From: Planctomycetota bacterium
Lineage (GTDB): Bacteria; Planctomycetota; UBA1135; UBA2386
Assembly: GCA_027621295.1 (NCBI GenBank)
Contig: JAQCBR010000007.1
Location: 1 to 64,000 of the forward strand
Length of the DNA: 64,000 nucleotides
Direction: 5' to 3'
Position 1 is the stretch's first letter. Each line of letters opens with the position of its first letter. Under the pieces are notes generated by a model. That model was not told where the DNA came from, did not search any database, and saw only the letters and a program-made list of their open reading frames with translations. Of this stretch, positions 62,826 to 64,000 are shown in pieces. Position numbers and translations under genes: made by a program.

Positions 62826-63457
62826 CGGGGCCGTCGCTCCGTTCCGTAGAGTCCGCGATCCCGGATGTAGTCGGCGACCGCGGGTGGGAGCGCCGCGGTG
62901 GTCTCTCCCGCGCGCAGTGACGCCCGGATCGCGGTGGCCGCTGCGTCGTCGACCTCGACGTCCTGCAGCGCGTGCGCGAGGATCGCATCACGCTGGTCCG
63001 GAGTGAGCGCGTATTCGTCGAGGTTCGCCCGGGTGATCGGGCAGCCCGGCCTCGGATACGTGACGACGGTCGCCAGTTCGAACAGCGCGTCGGGCTCGTG
63101 CCAGCGGTGCAGCTCGGCAAGGTTGTCGGAGCCGATCAGCACGAAGAGCGGGGTGATCCCACCGCTCCGCGCCCGGATCGCGCGGAGCGTGTCGGTCGTG
63201 TAGGAGGTCCCACCGCGCTCGACTTCGAGCGGGTCGACCGTCACCCGATCCATTCCGGCGAACGCGAGGCGGCACATCTCGAGACGGTCCGCGGCGGGTG
63301 CCAGGTCGGCGGCGGGCTTGAGCGCGTGGTCCCCACAGGGGACGACGAGCAAGGCTTCCGGATCCAGCGCCGACACTGCAGCCCGCGCGAGTCGCAGGTG
63401 CGCGCGGTGGGGGGGATTGAACGTTCCCCCGTAGAGGCAGATCCCGGCGCCGGACAT
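62822..63457 (-). CDS. nadD: Nicotinate-nucleotide adenylyltransferase
   Basis: ICLYGGTFNPPHRAHLRLARAAVSAL; VLIGSDNLAELHRWHEPDAL; C-terminal VADYIRDRGLYG. Confidence 0.95.
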   Translation of the reverse strand: MSGAGICLYGGTFNPPHRAHLRLARAAVSALDPEALLVVPCGDHALKPAADLAPAADRLEMCRLAFAGMDRVTVDPLEVERGGTSYTTDTLRAIRARSGGITPLFVLIGSDNLAELHRWHEPDALFELATVVTYPRPGCPITRANLDEYALTPDQRDAILAHALQDVEVDDAAATAIRASLRAGETTAALPPAVADYIRDRGLYGTERRPR

Positions 63458-63462
63458 CGTGT

Positions 63463-64000
63463 TCAGGGCTCGGTGGCTTCGAGCCGCTGTCGGAGCACGT
63501 CGGCCAGGGCGCCGTCCGTGGGTAGCTCGAGCTCTTCCCCGCGCCGCAGGTCCTTGAGCTTGACGCGGCCGGCGGCGGCTTCTTCGGGGCCGAGCACGAG
63601 CATCAGCTCGACGCCTCGCTTGTCGGCGGCCTTGAACAGCGCGCGCAGGCTCTTGCCCTCGAAGTCCGTGTCGGCGCGGAGCCCCGCCGCGCGGAGCGTG
63701 TCGACGAGCTGGAACGCGGCCATGCGTTCGCCGTCGGTGACCGGCGCAACGAAGATCGGGACGTTCGGCTCCCGAGGCGTCGCGGCGGGATGACCCTGCT
63801 GCTCGAGCGCGAGGAGCGTCGGGGTCACACCGATCGCGAAGCCGGTCGCGCCGATCTCCGGTCCACCCATGTCCGGGATCAGCGTGTCGTAGCGGCCGCC
63901 GCCACAGATCGCGCTGCGGGCACCGAGCTGCGGCGCCTGGATCTCGTAGACCGTGTGCGTGTAGTAGTCGAAGCCGCGGACGATCGCAGGATCGATCGTG
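63463..64000 (-). CDS. hisS: Histidyl-tRNA synthetase, C-terminal portion (N-terminus beyond window)
   Basis: Reverse-strand reading GFDYYTHTVYEIQAPQLGARSAICGGGRYDTLIPDMGGPEIGATGFAIGV plus anticodon-binding domain. Confidence 0.94.
   Translation of the reverse strand, partial: TIDPAIVRGFDYYTHTVYEIQAPQLGARSAICGGGRYDTLIPDMGGPEIGATGFAIGVTPTLLALEQQGHPAATPREPNVPIFVAPVTDGERMAAFQLVDTLRAAGLRADTDFEGKSLRALFKAADKRGVELMLVLGPEEAAAGRVKLKDLRRGEELELPTDGALADVLRQRLEATEP

Overview
High-GC (roughly 70%) bacterial chromosomal window, almost fully coding. I assign 48 protein-coding genes. The histidyl-tRNA synthetase gene (right edge) and the NagZ-like GH3 gene (left edge) run off the window. The lineage is probably Planctomycetota or a related group, inferred only from gene content and not verified. 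I found no rRNA, no confident tRNA, no CRISPR array and no insertion sequence. Recognisable blocks: nagZ-like GH3; small membrane ORF + SSS symporter + MoaD-MoaE fusion + M17 aminopeptidase; acs; sanA-like; cutC; KaiC-like ATPase divergent from a degenerate histidine phosphatase; Usp + Lon-like protease; korAB facing acnA; pstSCAB with very large permeases; clpS + DUF2017; two tandem giant BNR/sortilin-like propeller proteins, one with an inserted PDZ domain; ruvB-tgt-SGNH hydrolase; a large Ig-like/propeller lipoprotein; menG-CPBP-ubiX-ubiA; holA-mutL; infA + paired M16 peptidases; sialate-lyase-like + MraY/WecA-like + nadD + hisS. I see no single unmistakably new system. The best candidates for follow-up are the KaiC-like / pseudo-phosphatase divergent pair, the MoaX-type fusion, the PDZ-split propeller pair, and the enlarged Pst permeases. 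A pervasive set of 4-bp NTGA start/stop overlaps gives strong support to many of the operon calls.
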